64,000 nt of DNA, taken from the NCBI GenBank assembly GCA_022712915.1, contig JAFLJQ010000098.1, positions 23,830-87,829 of the forward strand, in the 5' to 3' direction. The DNA is from Gammaproteobacteria bacterium (lineage in GTDB: Bacteria > Pseudomonadota > Gammaproteobacteria > UBA6429 > Thiohalophilaceae). The translations under genes and the position numbers were made by a program. Under the pieces are notes generated by a model. It saw only the letters and a program-made list of their open reading frames with translations. It was not told the DNA's origin and did not search any database. Below, one piece after another: positions 16,973-26,572 of this stretch (the stretch's first letter is position 1; each line of letters opens with the position of its first letter).

Positions 16973-17791
16973 ATGGCAAAATCAAGCAACACTAAACCTT
17001 TTCTAAAATGGGCCGGTAACAAATACCGCATTATAGATCGCATCCAGCGCCTGTTGCCAAAAGGTGAACGCCTACTTGAACCCTTTATCGGTTCTGGAGC
17101 CGTCTTTCTGAATACCGATTATGATCGCTACCTGTTAACCGATAACAATCCAGACCTAATTAATCTCTACCAACTCCTTAAAGACGAAGGTCAGGATTTC
17201 ATTCATTACTGCAAACGATTTTTTGGCGACAGATACAATACCGAAGATTGTTATTACAAACGTCGCACTGAATTCAACAAGACAAAAAACATACGCCGCA
17301 AGGCCGCGTTATTTTTATATTTCAACCGTCATGGCTACAATGGCTTATGCCGTTATAATAAAAAAGGAGGTTTCAACGTCCCCTTTGGTCGTTACAAACG
17401 GCCCTATTTTCCCGCCAAGGAAATGCTCGCATTTCACCAGAAAGCCCAGCATGCAGAGTTCTGTCTAATCGACTTTTCCCATAGCATGCAACAAGCCCAG
17501 AAAGGTGATGTCATCTACTGTGATCCCCCCTATTATCCTCTCACCCCTTCATCCAACTTCACCGCCTATAGCCCAGGTGGTTTCAGTGAAAACCAGCAAC
17601 GCCAATTGGCCGAAATCGCCCGCGATTGCCGACAACGCGACATTCCCGTACTAATTTCAAATCACAATACAAGTTTCACACTCGAAGTTTACAACGATGC
17701 CAAACTTGAGCATTTCAAGGTCAGACGTTACATCAGTTGCAATGGCAACAAACGAGGGCAGGCAGGAGAACTGTTGGCATTGTTTGCCTAA
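16973..17791 (+). CDS. dam: DNA adenine methylase (Dam-like)
   Basis: Class-alpha N6-adenine methyltransferase expected to modify GATC. Motif I (FLKWAGNKYR, then LLEPFIGSGAVFLN) and catalytic motif IV (YCDPPYYPL near residue 180) are intact, and the target-recognition region contains RHGYNGLCRYNKKGGFNVPF as in Dam. The 272 residues match the family. A GTG at 16967 immediately follows the argA stop, but ATG 16973 is the likelier start. The tight junction to argA suggests cotranscription. Confidence 0.88.
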   Translation: MAKSSNTKPFLKWAGNKYRIIDRIQRLLPKGERLLEPFIGSGAVFLNTDYDRYLLTDNNPDLINLYQLLKDEGQDFIHYCKRFFGDRYNTEDCYYKRRTEFNKTKNIRRKAALFLYFNRHGYNGLCRYNKKGGFNVPFGRYKRPYFPAKEMLAFHQKAQHAEFCLIDFSHSMQQAQKGDVIYCDPPYYPLTPSSNFTAYSPGGFSENQQRQLAEIARDCRQRDIPVLISNHNTSFTLEVYNDAKLEHFKVRRYISCNGNKRGQAGELLALFA

Positions 17792-18360
17792 ACAATTTGT
17801 TCTGATTTATTTTATTTCGCCAATGTACAAACTATAACTTCAAGACTTTAGGGCCTCTCTAAAAATTCGATCAAGCATATAATGGCAAGGAAAAACAAGT
17901 GTGAAAACGAAGTTTACACGTACTAAATGAGCATTTTTAACACAGCCAATGCTGCTTCAGTGGATTTTTAGAGACGCCCTTTAGTTATTTATCTTGCCGT
18001 TAGCAACGCAGCAATATTTGGCGTTTCTCTTCTGCGTATTGATTCCGTGTATACTTTCTAATCACTTCTTCGTCAAATTCAACCCGCATAGCAGGTGGTT
18101 TTGAGTTAATCCCTAAAAGGAAATTAGACTATCTTGCCCCCAAAAGAGGTAAGAAATCTATATTATTTCACTCGATACTCAAAACTACGTTGTTCCGCCT
18201 AATTTTCTTTCCTAATACTGCACATACGCGCTAATTTTCGCTTCATCTAACCCTGCCGTATCTGTTTATTTAAAAACATCCACGTTTAAATATTAATTTC
18301 TTTTTATTATGAGAACATCCATCTGAATCAAGTCAAGAAAACTGATTTATTAGTTGATAT
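17792..18360. other. Intergenic region between dam and the pseudo-receiver gene
   Basis: Contains the family B element at 17851-17979. The remaining roughly 380 bases (17984-18360) are AT-rich with no frame, RNA or terminator that I could recognise. Confidence 0.5.
17851..17979 (+). mobile_element. Family B MITE-like element, copy 1 (129 bp)
   Basis: Starts GGGCCTCTCTAAAAATTCGA and ends GTGGATTTTTAGAGACGCCC, with inverted ends, and is flanked by TTTA on both sides (17847-17850 and 17980-17983). Its interior (ATAATGGCAAGGAAAAACAA, AAATGAGCATTTT, GCTGCTTCAGTGGATTT) matches the copies at 47741 and 55316 but lacks their central GTACATGGATGTAC segment. Confidence 0.8.
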
Positions 18361-18753
18361 CTAGTGCAGGCTGACCATATGCCTTTCTATCTGCGCCATT
18401 AATTCCCGTTGGTCAAATGGCTGCAATAGAAAATCATTGGCTCCAGCCTCCAGAGCACGTTGCATTTTCTGCTTTTCATAATTATTAATTAATATCAGGA
18501 TGGGAACATTTTCCCAACTCTTCTGGTTACGAATATTGCTAATCATACCGCTATCATTATCACAGGAAATTTTGTTACCCATGATAATCAAACGAGGTGA
18601 CAGACAATCATTTTGTGTGATGTGATCATGATGACTGGGATTGATTGTAATCACCTTATAACCTTCTCGTGATAACAAATAGTCCAGTAAAAATGCCATG
18701 CGGGCATCTTCCTCAACAATGAGAATAGTGTTGTTTGTACTTGCAGTGGCCAT
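18361..18753 (-). CDS. Stand-alone receiver-like protein lacking phosphorylation residues
   Basis: This 130-residue protein has the alpha/beta fold pattern of a CheY-type receiver domain: ILIVEEDARMAFLLDYLLSR, LIIMGNK, ILILINNYE, ALEAGANDFLLQPFDQREL. The acidic pocket is present (EED). The acceptor Asp position after beta-3 reads LIIMG, the conserved Thr/Ser after beta-4 is Ile/Asn, and the invariant Lys in the usual LLKPF is Gln. Phosphotransfer is therefore unlikely, and it is better seen as a pseudo-receiver that signals by protein contact. No kinase gene is adjacent. Confidence 0.75.
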   Translation of the reverse strand: MATASTNNTILIVEEDARMAFLLDYLLSREGYKVITINPSHHDHITQNDCLSPRLIIMGNKISCDNDSGMISNIRNQKSWENVPILILINNYEKQKMQRALEAGANDFLLQPFDQRELMAQIERHMVSLH

Positions 18754-19900
18754 CGTTATTACCTCTTACTCATCAAACCAGCAAAATAACGAATTACTAA
18801 GCTTTCTGCGTTGATATGTTGACTTCAAATGTCGACCATTTTGCAAATGCTCTTTAGTGTATTTTTGTTAAAATGTAACTAAAGTTTTCAGAAACATGGC
18901 ACAACATGCATCACTGTCTATTGCAGGTATAAATAATTCAATCGGGTCTTTGACTTGGGAGGAATTTTGAATAGAATATCCTGCCCTTTTCCCTGTGTGG
19001 TATGCTAATCGCTCGCTCGACCTGCATGAAAGCAGTGCGGATTATCAATTGTTTATCTTGCTCAATGTTTAGCAGGAAGGTTATCAGGTACAATTTTTGA
19101 TATCGGTTTTTTGTCCGATGAACAATTATTGGGGGCTTACCTGTCTCATCATATCAGTACGGGGCTATGAACTTGCCGTTCTAATATTGAGCACGCCAGG
19201 GCAAACAATAAACGTGATGCTTGTATATACTTCAAGGCAAGGCAGGAGGGATTAATATCATTCTCCATTGCCGTTGGAAGAGAATCACCGTTTAGTTAGA
19301 GCATACTCATACTGCAATTGGACGTGACATTTTCTCTTTCACTATCTGGGTTATTTGTTCAGATGGATATTTCTTTTTGTAACTCTCTTTATCTTCATAG
19401 GCGTGGCTTTTATACTGTTGAGCAATTTAGCTTACGGTCTGAACACTTTGAAATTACACGTACAAAATACGGAATGAACAAGATAACCTCGCTGTTGACT
19501 TTCGATCCTGCTGCCTAAATCACCGAGTTCTGCGGTCACGCTATGATGGTACGATAGCGTTGTCATATCTTCACAGTAGTTCTTTATAATCATTCATACG
19601 TTTTGCTGTTACTTCAAAACCATTTTCAACCATCGCATTTACATCAACAGTATCATTTCGTAACAATCGCTAGGCCCCCTCACTTAATGCCGCATTACCT
19701 TCACTGTATTGTAAAGGAAGATAGCCCGTATGACGGGCTAGCATTACACCTGTTTTTACCCATTGCTAGGTGCATCAGAGGATCCCCCAACTCTGCTTGC
19801 CAAAGCATCCTCTTAAACCACTGTTGTGCATCATAATTATTTAACGCTTCCTCATAAAGTCAGCCCCAATAATACTGCCTGGACAATTCTGTGCGACCAT
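18754..19900. other. Gene-poor, apparently decayed region
   Basis: No credible intact gene. On the plus strand a degraded frame can be followed over roughly 19000-19520 with several stops and shifts (pieces such as NRSLDLHESSADYQLFILLN, then IFDIGFLSDEQLLGAYLS), ending in an intact 66-codon frame at 19318-19518. The family is not recognised. With the transposase remnant to its right, this looks like a graveyard of broken genes. Confidence 0.4.
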
Positions 19901-19919
19901 ATTCCCCAATATCCACACC

Positions 19920-20330
19920 TCATTTCCAGGAAAAAAATATGGGTTAAGAACCAACCCATTAATCACCAGAAAAATGCTACAAATCCAGGCTTGTGAGGTT
20001 CGGGCAGTTTTTGCCGTGATGCGACTCAAGCCATAACCATTCTTGCCCTAACCAAATTTGCTTTCAATCAGAATGCATTGCCGGTAATCGTCATGCCGCT
20101 GTTTTTTCGGTCGTCCCTATGGCTTGCCAGCATAATGAATACTCAGCACCATAAGGACACCCCCGGTTCTCTCACATACCATACAAGGGGGTGAATATCT
20201 TTTCAGGATACACCCCGTGCCGTTCCTTATAGGCCTCGACCTGACGTTTTAAATCCTTGCCTCAATAAAAGACATCCCAACGAAGTGAGTCGACACAAGC
20301 AATGCCGTTTCCGGTGTAGTACATGCTTTT
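19920..20330 (-). pseudogene. Degraded IS5/IS1182-type transposase remnant
   Basis: Minus-strand translation in shifting frames gives pieces in transposase order: RWDVFY, then LKRQVEAYKERHGVYPEKIF, then GRPKKQRHDDYRQCILIESK, then GLSRITAKTARTSQAWICSI. This matches the C-terminal half of IS1182-like (IS5 superfamily) DDE transposases. Stops and frameshifts make it non-functional. No terminal repeats were found and the N-terminal half is absent. Confidence 0.6.
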
Positions 20331-20507
20331 TCTAGAGATTGTAAAAAGACTCTAAATAAGGTATTTACGAGTGATTATTACTATCTTTGGACAGTTCACA
20401 AAAAACAACAAAACAGGATCCAGAGGGAAAGATACTGTTTATAATGATTAGATCAACAATAAGTGTACATTTCCAGGTGGGCTTCTTTAAAAGACACATC
20501 TACGCTA

Positions 20508-21242
20508 TCAAATATACCCCATGCGCACGGCTAATTTCTCACGAGCTTCTATGAGCAAGTCTCCCCATGAGACTTGACGCCGCTCCAGTGGTGCTGAGAT
20601 AGAGAGACCTGCTACGGGCCGTTGACGTTCGTCGAAGAGTAATACACCAATACAACCAACACCCATTTCTGCCTCTTCGTCATCCAGGGCAATACCTATT
20701 TTGGCGACTTGCTGGCAGTGGGCGATGAGCTCTTCGACATCGATAATGGTATTTTCCGTATAGCGGCGTAGACCATTGCGCAGAGCATAAGCTCGAATCG
20801 CCCCTTCCCCAGCCATACCCAACATCAGTTTACCCACCGCAGTAACGTGCAAGGGTGCACGACTGCCGATAATCTGCTCGACACGCATCATGCGTTTGGA
20901 GACTTTACGGCCGACATAGATCACCTGATCCCCCTCTTGCTGGGTGAGGTTGACCGACTCCCCTACCTGGTCGCGCAATGCCGCCATAATCGGTGCTGCG
21001 GTCTCGACCAAATCCACCTGCCCTGAGGCGCTACGCCCCAGCGCCACCAGTTTTGGCCCTAGGTGATAACCATCACCCACCCGCTCCACAAAGCCATTTT
21101 CAATCATGGAGGTCAAGATACGATACGCCGTTGAGGTGTGTAGCCCGGTCTCGGCAGACAGTATTTTTAAGGTAACGGGCTCGTTGTATCTAGAGATGGC
21201 CTCTAATAAGTGTGTCAGTCGGTTGATTACCTGAATCGTCAC
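20508..21242 (-). CDS. IclR-family transcriptional regulator
   Basis: This 244-residue protein has an N-terminal winged helix (about 7-65, with TGLHTSTAYRILTSMIENGF) and the IclR effector domain (about 75-240, with GSRAPLHVTAVGKLMLG, IALDDEEAEMGVGCIGV and GLSISAPLERR). It is transcribed divergently from the ThDP enzyme operon across a 150-base gap, so it is probably the local regulator. IclR effectors are usually small acids; here the natural candidates are intermediates of the adjacent pathway. Confidence 0.9.
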   Translation of the reverse strand: MTIQVINRLTHLLEAISRYNEPVTLKILSAETGLHTSTAYRILTSMIENGFVERVGDGYHLGPKLVALGRSASGQVDLVETAAPIMAALRDQVGESVNLTQQEGDQVIYVGRKVSKRMMRVEQIIGSRAPLHVTAVGKLMLGMAGEGAIRAYALRNGLRRYTENTIIDVEELIAHCQQVAKIGIALDDEEAEMGVGCIGVLLFDERQRPVAGLSISAPLERRQVSWGDLLIEAREKLAVRMGYI

Positions 21243-21392
21243 TATTGCTCCTTATTGTCGATGCTGGATTTTGAAATATTGCCGCTTTTATTCTCGCATT
21301 GTGAAAACGATACCGTATTGCAAAATATTACCACTTACCTTACCTTTAACACAATCCTGACTACTATTATTAACCTTTCATGAGGAGCCACC

Positions 21393-23603
21393 ATGAACAC
21401 AGCAACAGCCACCCCCACACCATTCTATGAAGGCATTCAACACTTCAACGAGGCGTGGCCGAATTACCAGCAATACGCCAGCAAAGCGGCTATTGCCCAA
21501 GGGTCGAATGCGATCAGTGATAGCAGCGATAAAGGTGCAGCCTATCAAAGTCAGTTAATGGCCGACGCCTTGCGTTACCTCACCTTGCAGGTCTGTGGTT
21601 CTAAGGGTTCAGGCCATCCTGGTGGTTTTGCCAGCTCGGCTGACGCCTATGCCGCACTGGTGATGTTGGGCCATACCAATATCGTTACCGAGGTGGGGCA
21701 TCATGCACCGGGCTTTTATAGCGCGATGTTTTTAGATACCTCGCTGGAAGAGATGGGCATCAGCACCGTGACACAAATGATGGCCCGATTCCGCGAACAG
21801 GAGGGCCTGCTCGGTCATCTGTCCGGTGCCATTCCCGGTTTGCTGGCCCCTGCTGGTCCACTGGGACAAGGCCAACATTTTGCCATGGCCGGTGCCTTGC
21901 TGAATCCCGGCACCTTGTTCCCCTTCACCCTGGGTGATGGTGGTATGGGCGAACCCTACATACTCTCGGCGATGATGCATTTCAACACCGCCTACCCAGA
22001 CTCCACTAATTTCTTACCGACCTTGGTATGGAACGGTTATAGCCAGGAGCATCACTCCATGGTTTCTCGCATGAGTAATGAGGAGATGACCGCCTACTGG
22101 ACAGGCCACGGATTTAAAGAGGTAGTACTGGTCGATGCCAAAGATTTTGATGATGTAAACCAAGAAGGGGCCTATGTGGATAGCACTAGGTTCTCTTTCG
22201 AACAACGCCTAGCCTTTAGCCAGGCTATTTTAGAAGGCATGGATAAAGCTGCACAATTGGCCCTCAACGGTACGTTGACCTGCTTCATCATTAAACAATT
22301 GAAGGGTGCGGGTGTGCATGCAACGGGAGCGAAATCGCATAACCTCTACCCCACCGACACCCTGGAGGCTGAACATATTGTTGCAGGTCTTAAACGCCGT
22401 GCAATCAATACGGAGGCATGGGAGCTGGTGCGCGAAAACTTCGTGCGTGCCGGTGGTGGTCCTGCGGTAAAAACCGTGGTCACCGAATTCGAGCGGGCAC
22501 TGCCAGAATTAGGTGAACTGCCTTTCACTGAATTTACCAAAGGCGAAAAAGCGGTACCCTCTACCACCATGGGTATCTTGGTAGGCGCGGTGGGTTTAGC
22601 CGATCCGGGTTATATTGTTACCAATGCCGATGGCAATGAAGCATCCGCGATGAAAAACATCAATGATGTATTGAAGATTCGCCACCCAACGGTTGATCCA
22701 CTGTATAACCAGGAACCCAATGGCCAGGTCTATGAGCCACTGAACGAAGATGCCTGCGCAGGTTTAGCCGGTGGTCTGGCGCTGTTTGGTTCACGCTCCA
22801 TCTGGTTGTCCTATGAAAGTTTTGCGATTAACGGCTGGCCGATTATTCAAACAGTCGGGCAGGCTATGGCTGAGCTACGTCGCACCACTCCCTCGGTGGT
22901 GACCATGTTTACTGCCGGTGCCTTGGAACAAGGTCGTAACGGCTGGACTCATCAACGTCCCGAAATCGAAAACTATTTTGCAGCGATGATGCGCAATGGT
23001 AATGCCTATCCGTTGTTTCCGTGTGATGCCAATGCCATCCAGGTGGCCTATGACTATGCTACCAACAGTAGCAACAAGGTGATGACCATTATTGCATCCA
23101 AGAGCCCACTACCCATTTACATGAGCCTGGACGAAGCACGTGACGCGATGCAAAAAGGGGCGGCAACCATTTATGAAAGTACTTCGGGCGATAAGGGCAC
23201 GGTGGTCTTTGCTGTCACCGGCGACATGGTTTTTCTACCCGTGTTTGAAGCCAAAGATCGACTCGAAGCCGAGGGTTATAAGGTGCGCATCGTGGCCGTG
23301 GTTAATCCACGTCAACTCTATCGCGCTACGGATGTTGCATGGTCAACGGTGACCGCTGGCGAAAACAGTTTCATGCGTGACCAGGACTTTAACCAGCTGT
23401 TTGATGCGGATCTGTTATTGGCGGTTAGCGGCGGCCCTAGTGCACCACTGGAACCCGTATTGTTGCGCACCCGCGCACCCAATCGTGATGTTGTTTGTTG
23501 GAAACGTGGTGAGACCACCGCCACCCCTGGCGAGATCATGGGCTTTAACGGCATCACCGCTGAGATCATGTGTGAACGCGCCGCGGCCTTGATTTCTGGT
23601 TAA
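21393..23603 (+). CDS. Phosphoketolase/transketolase-like ThDP enzyme
   Basis: This 736-residue thiamine-diphosphate enzyme carries GSGHPGG at 72-78, a GPLGQG segment near 155, and the cofactor motif GDGGMGEP from 181, with the closing Asn in LVWNGYSQEH. A pyrimidine-binding and C-terminal domain follow, with WLSYESFAINGWP and NGWTHQRPE near 516. The NGY after the GDG motif and the N-G-x-T/S-H-Q segment resemble phosphoketolases more than standard transketolases, but overall similarity looks distant and the length is between the two (about 660 and 790). It heads a five-gene operon with a sugar-acid kinase and GlcDEF and has a GAGGAG ribosome binding site. Substrate unknown. Confidence 0.7.
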   Translation: MNTATATPTPFYEGIQHFNEAWPNYQQYASKAAIAQGSNAISDSSDKGAAYQSQLMADALRYLTLQVCGSKGSGHPGGFASSADAYAALVMLGHTNIVTEVGHHAPGFYSAMFLDTSLEEMGISTVTQMMARFREQEGLLGHLSGAIPGLLAPAGPLGQGQHFAMAGALLNPGTLFPFTLGDGGMGEPYILSAMMHFNTAYPDSTNFLPTLVWNGYSQEHHSMVSRMSNEEMTAYWTGHGFKEVVLVDAKDFDDVNQEGAYVDSTRFSFEQRLAFSQAILEGMDKAAQLALNGTLTCFIIKQLKGAGVHATGAKSHNLYPTDTLEAEHIVAGLKRRAINTEAWELVRENFVRAGGGPAVKTVVTEFERALPELGELPFTEFTKGEKAVPSTTMGILVGAVGLADPGYIVTNADGNEASAMKNINDVLKIRHPTVDPLYNQEPNGQVYEPLNEDACAGLAGGLALFGSRSIWLSYESFAINGWPIIQTVGQAMAELRRTTPSVVTMFTAGALEQGRNGWTHQRPEIENYFAAMMRNGNAYPLFPCDANAIQVAYDYATNSSNKVMTIIASKSPLPIYMSLDEARDAMQKGAATIYESTSGDKGTVVFAVTGDMVFLPVFEAKDRLEAEGYKVRIVAVVNPRQLYRATDVAWSTVTAGENSFMRDQDFNQLFDADLLLAVSGGPSAPLEPVLLRTRAPNRDVVCWKRGETTATPGEIMGFNGITAEIMCERAAALISG

Positions 23604-23615
23604 CCACAACCGCGC

Positions 23616-23640
23616 TCCCTCCTTCTATATAGAAGGGGGC
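23616..23640 (+). promoter_or_regulatory. Strong intercistronic hairpin
   Basis: CCTTCTATATAGAAGG (23621-23636) is a perfect 16-base dyad. It extends outward by a wobble and two C-G pairs into CCCTCCTT...AAGGGGGC. It lies between the ThDP-enzyme stop and the ribosome binding site of the kinase gene and lacks a T-run, so it is more likely an RNA processing or stability element than a terminator. Confidence 0.6.
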
Positions 23641-23651
23641 ATTAAGGAAGA

Positions 23652-25001
23652 ATGACCATGACACAAACAAAAATTATTGTATTGGATGACGACCCTACCG
23701 GCTCACAAACCGTACATGGCTGTTTATTACTGACCCGCTGGGATATCAATAGCCTTTGCATCGCGTTACAGGATGAAGCACCACTGTTTTTTGTGCTCAC
23801 CAATACACGCGGCATGGATGCACAAAAGGCTGCCACACTCACTCGTGAGGTGTGCCAGAACCTGCAAGTTGCCTTAAAAAAATTGGCCGCTGACGGAATC
23901 GAAATCAATCCCATTTTAGTTAGCCGTTCTGACTCCACACTGCGTGGCCACTACCCGGTGGAAACCGATGTAATTGCGGAAGAATTGGGGCCCTTTGATG
24001 CACACTTTTTGGTGCCGGCCTTTTTTGAAGGCGGACGTATCACCCGTGATGCCAACCATTATTTAGTTGTCGATGGTAAAGAGATTCCCGTACATGAAAC
24101 CGAGTTTGCCAAGGATTCGGTGTTTGCTTTCAGCCACAGTTTTTTACCCGATTATGTAGAAGAAAAAACCGCCGGGTGCATCAAGGCCGATCAGGTTGAA
24201 CAATTTTTATTAGCCGATGTAAGGGGAGATTGTTCGGCACGTCTCAATACACTCAAAGACAATGTCTGTTGCAGCGTGGATGGTGAAACCCAGGCTGACT
24301 TAGACCATTTTGCAAAACAACTCAGCACTGCGGCACAAGCAGGCAAACGTTTCCTGTTTCGCAGCGGCGCAAGCCTGCTCACTGCCCTGGCAGCCTTACC
24401 TAAACAACCGGTTGCCCCTGAGCAGATGGCATTTTATGTGCGGGATGAAAAACCTGGCGCGATTATCGTCGGTTCACACGTGCAAAAAACCACTTCACAA
24501 CTTAATCAACTTTTACAACAGAGTGACATTCAAGGCATCGAAGTGGATGTGGCACGTATTGCCGAAGAGCGGGAAACACTCTTACAAAAAACCTTACAGC
24601 AGGCCGATGCAGCCCATGCAAAAGGACTCACGCCCGTTATCTATACCAGCCGTAGCGAGTTAAGTTTTGCAACACAGGCATTACGGCTGGCCTTTGGCGA
24701 GTCCGTATCCGCCTTGTTAATGGATGTGGTGCGTGGCCTACCAAAAACCATTGGATTCCTGATCAGCAAAGGTGGCATCACCTCCAATGATGTATTAAGC
24801 AGCGGTTTATCACTGCGTCAATCCCGCGTACTGGGACAGGTTTTGCCTGGTTGTTCGGTGGTGCGCTGTCCGGCCGACCACGCACGCTACCCCAACTTAC
24901 CGGTGGTGATATTCCCCGGCAATGTGGGGGATGACAACGCCCTGGCCGTCGCCTACCAACGCCTGACACAGAGCAACAAGGAGGCGCTTGCCACTGCGTA
25001 A
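23652..25001 (+). CDS. Four-carbon acid sugar kinase family (DUF1537)
   Basis: This 449-residue protein has the two-domain DUF1537 layout. The N-terminal substrate domain opens IIVLDDDPTGSQTVHG (DDxTG-type motif) with LVSRSDSTLRGHYPVE near residue 95, and the C-terminal nucleotide domain has SKGGITSNDVL near 375 and VIFPGNVGDDNALA. Family members phosphorylate erythronate, threonate or related acids, or ketoacids derived from them. The DDDPTGSQTVH variant differs from the common DDLTGA form. Spacing of 48 bases to the ThDP gene and clear cotranscription with GlcDEF suggest a role in a sugar-acid route. Confidence 0.8.
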   Translation: MTMTQTKIIVLDDDPTGSQTVHGCLLLTRWDINSLCIALQDEAPLFFVLTNTRGMDAQKAATLTREVCQNLQVALKKLAADGIEINPILVSRSDSTLRGHYPVETDVIAEELGPFDAHFLVPAFFEGGRITRDANHYLVVDGKEIPVHETEFAKDSVFAFSHSFLPDYVEEKTAGCIKADQVEQFLLADVRGDCSARLNTLKDNVCCSVDGETQADLDHFAKQLSTAAQAGKRFLFRSGASLLTALAALPKQPVAPEQMAFYVRDEKPGAIIVGSHVQKTTSQLNQLLQQSDIQGIEVDVARIAEERETLLQKTLQQADAAHAKGLTPVIYTSRSELSFATQALRLAFGESVSALLMDVVRGLPKTIGFLISKGGITSNDVLSSGLSLRQSRVLGQVLPGCSVVRCPADHARYPNLPVVIFPGNVGDDNALAVAYQRLTQSNKEALATA

Positions 25002-25069
25002 TCAGTATAAGGATATCGTTTTAATAACGAGTTACTTTTTTTAGTTATTTTTTAAGGGAGGCAAGGCTT

Positions 25070-26572
25070 ATGCATACTGAGTTATTTACCATAGCAACAC
25101 CGCCCGAACCAACGTTGGGTAAACCAGCATTGGTAGAAAAACTGCGTCAGTTTCTCACTAGCGATGCCGTATTGTGTGACGAAGAATTGTTGCGCCCTTA
25201 CGAATGTGATGCCTTGTCGGCCTATCGACACCTGCCAATGATTGTAGTGCTGCCCAGCACCCTTGATCAGATACAACAGATCATGCGGCTCTGTTATCAG
25301 CATAATGTGCCTGTGATTGCCCGCGGTGCGGGCACCGGTTTATCCGGTGGCGCCACTCCGGCTGGTGATGGTGTGGTGATGAGTCTGGCCAAGTTTATTT
25401 CTATTCTTGAGGTCGATCCCATTGCACGCACCGCAGTGGTACAACCCGGCGTTCGAAACCTAGCTATCTCACAAGCGGTGGCTGCCCATGGGCTCTATTA
25501 CGCACCCGATCCCTCTTCACAAATTGCCTGCACCATTGGCGGTAATGTGGCAGAAAATTCTGGTGGTGTGCACTGCCTGAAATATGGTTTAACCGTGCAC
25601 AATGTGCGCAAGGTAAAACTGGTTACTATGGACGGTGAGTTGATTACCCTGGGTTCCGATTCATTGGATAGCAGTGGTTATGATTTACTGGCACTGATCA
25701 ACGGTTCCGAAGGTATGCTCGGTGTTGTGGTGGAAGTCACGGTCAAGCTAACACCAATTCCAGAACGGGCACAAGTGGTGCTGGCGGCATTTAATGATGT
25801 AGAAAAAGCCGGTGGCGCAGTGAGTGACATCATCGCCGCTGGGATTATTCCCGGTGGTTTGGAGATGATGGACAAACTGGCCGTTCAAGCAGCAGAAGAT
25901 TTTGTCCATGTTGGATATCCCACCGATGCAGAAGCGATATTGCTGTGTGAAATTGATGGTACCAATGAAGAGGTATCAGAGCAGATACGTATCGTGCATG
26001 AGGTGATGCATCAATCTGGTGCTACAGAAGTTCGTACTGCACGTGACGAAGAAGAGCGCCAGGCGTTTTGGAAAGGACGCAAGGCAGCCTTCCCAGCAGT
26101 GGGACGCCTTGCCCCTGATTATTACTGCATGGATGGCACCATTCCACGCAAGCACCTACCTTATATTTTGCGCCGTATGGCCGAGCTCTCTATTGAATAT
26201 GACCTACGTGTTGCCAATGTTTTTCATGCCGGTGATGGCAACCTGCACCCGCTGATTTTGTATGATGCCAACCACCCTGGTGAACTTGCCCGCACCGAAG
26301 AGTTTGGCGGAAAAATACTGGAACTATGCATTGAAGTTGGTGGCAGTATTACTGGCGAACACGGTGTCGGCATAGAAAAATTGCAACAGATGCATTTGCA
26401 ATTTAATTACGAAGAGCTGACCCAATTTCATGCGGTTAAACATGTCTTTGACCCTAAGGGTCTGCTCAATCCAGGCAAGGCCGTGCCAACACCAAAACGC
26501 TGCTCTGAATACAAACAACTGCCTTCGCAAAACGAAGACAAACATCAACATAAGGCGTGTACCTCCTCATGA
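25070..26572 (+). CDS. glcD: Glycolate oxidase-type FAD subunit GlcD
   Basis: This 500-residue flavoprotein of the GlcD/D-lactate dehydrogenase type has a PCMH FAD domain (about 45-225, with RGAGTGLSGGATP, DPSSQIACTIGGNVAENSGG and INGSEGMLGVVVEVTVKL). A C-terminal FAD-linked oxidase domain follows with VFHAGDGNLHPLI and GEHGVGIEKLQQM. With GlcE and GlcF it forms the membrane-associated complex that oxidises glycolate or other D-2-hydroxyacids to the 2-oxoacid. A GGGAGG ribosome binding site precedes ATG 25070, and the stop overlaps glcE. Confidence 0.88.
   Translation: MHTELFTIATPPEPTLGKPALVEKLRQFLTSDAVLCDEELLRPYECDALSAYRHLPMIVVLPSTLDQIQQIMRLCYQHNVPVIARGAGTGLSGGATPAGDGVVMSLAKFISILEVDPIARTAVVQPGVRNLAISQAVAAHGLYYAPDPSSQIACTIGGNVAENSGGVHCLKYGLTVHNVRKVKLVTMDGELITLGSDSLDSSGYDLLALINGSEGMLGVVVEVTVKLTPIPERAQVVLAAFNDVEKAGGAVSDIIAAGIIPGGLEMMDKLAVQAAEDFVHVGYPTDAEAILLCEIDGTNEEVSEQIRIVHEVMHQSGATEVRTARDEEERQAFWKGRKAAFPAVGRLAPDYYCMDGTIPRKHLPYILRRMAELSIEYDLRVANVFHAGDGNLHPLILYDANHPGELARTEEFGGKILELCIEVGGSITGEHGVGIEKLQQMHLQFNYEELTQFHAVKHVFDPKGLLNPGKAVPTPKRCSEYKQLPSQNEDKHQHKACTSS

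Noticed and set aside
19318..19518. A 66-codon plus-strand frame
   Set aside because: No motif or start signal; it lies in a region of degraded frames and is listed there only as part of the debris.
21243..21392. IclR operator in the intergenic gap
   Set aside because: AT-rich repeats such as GAAATATTGC and TTGCAAAATATT are suggestive, but no convincing dyad of the usual size could be defined.
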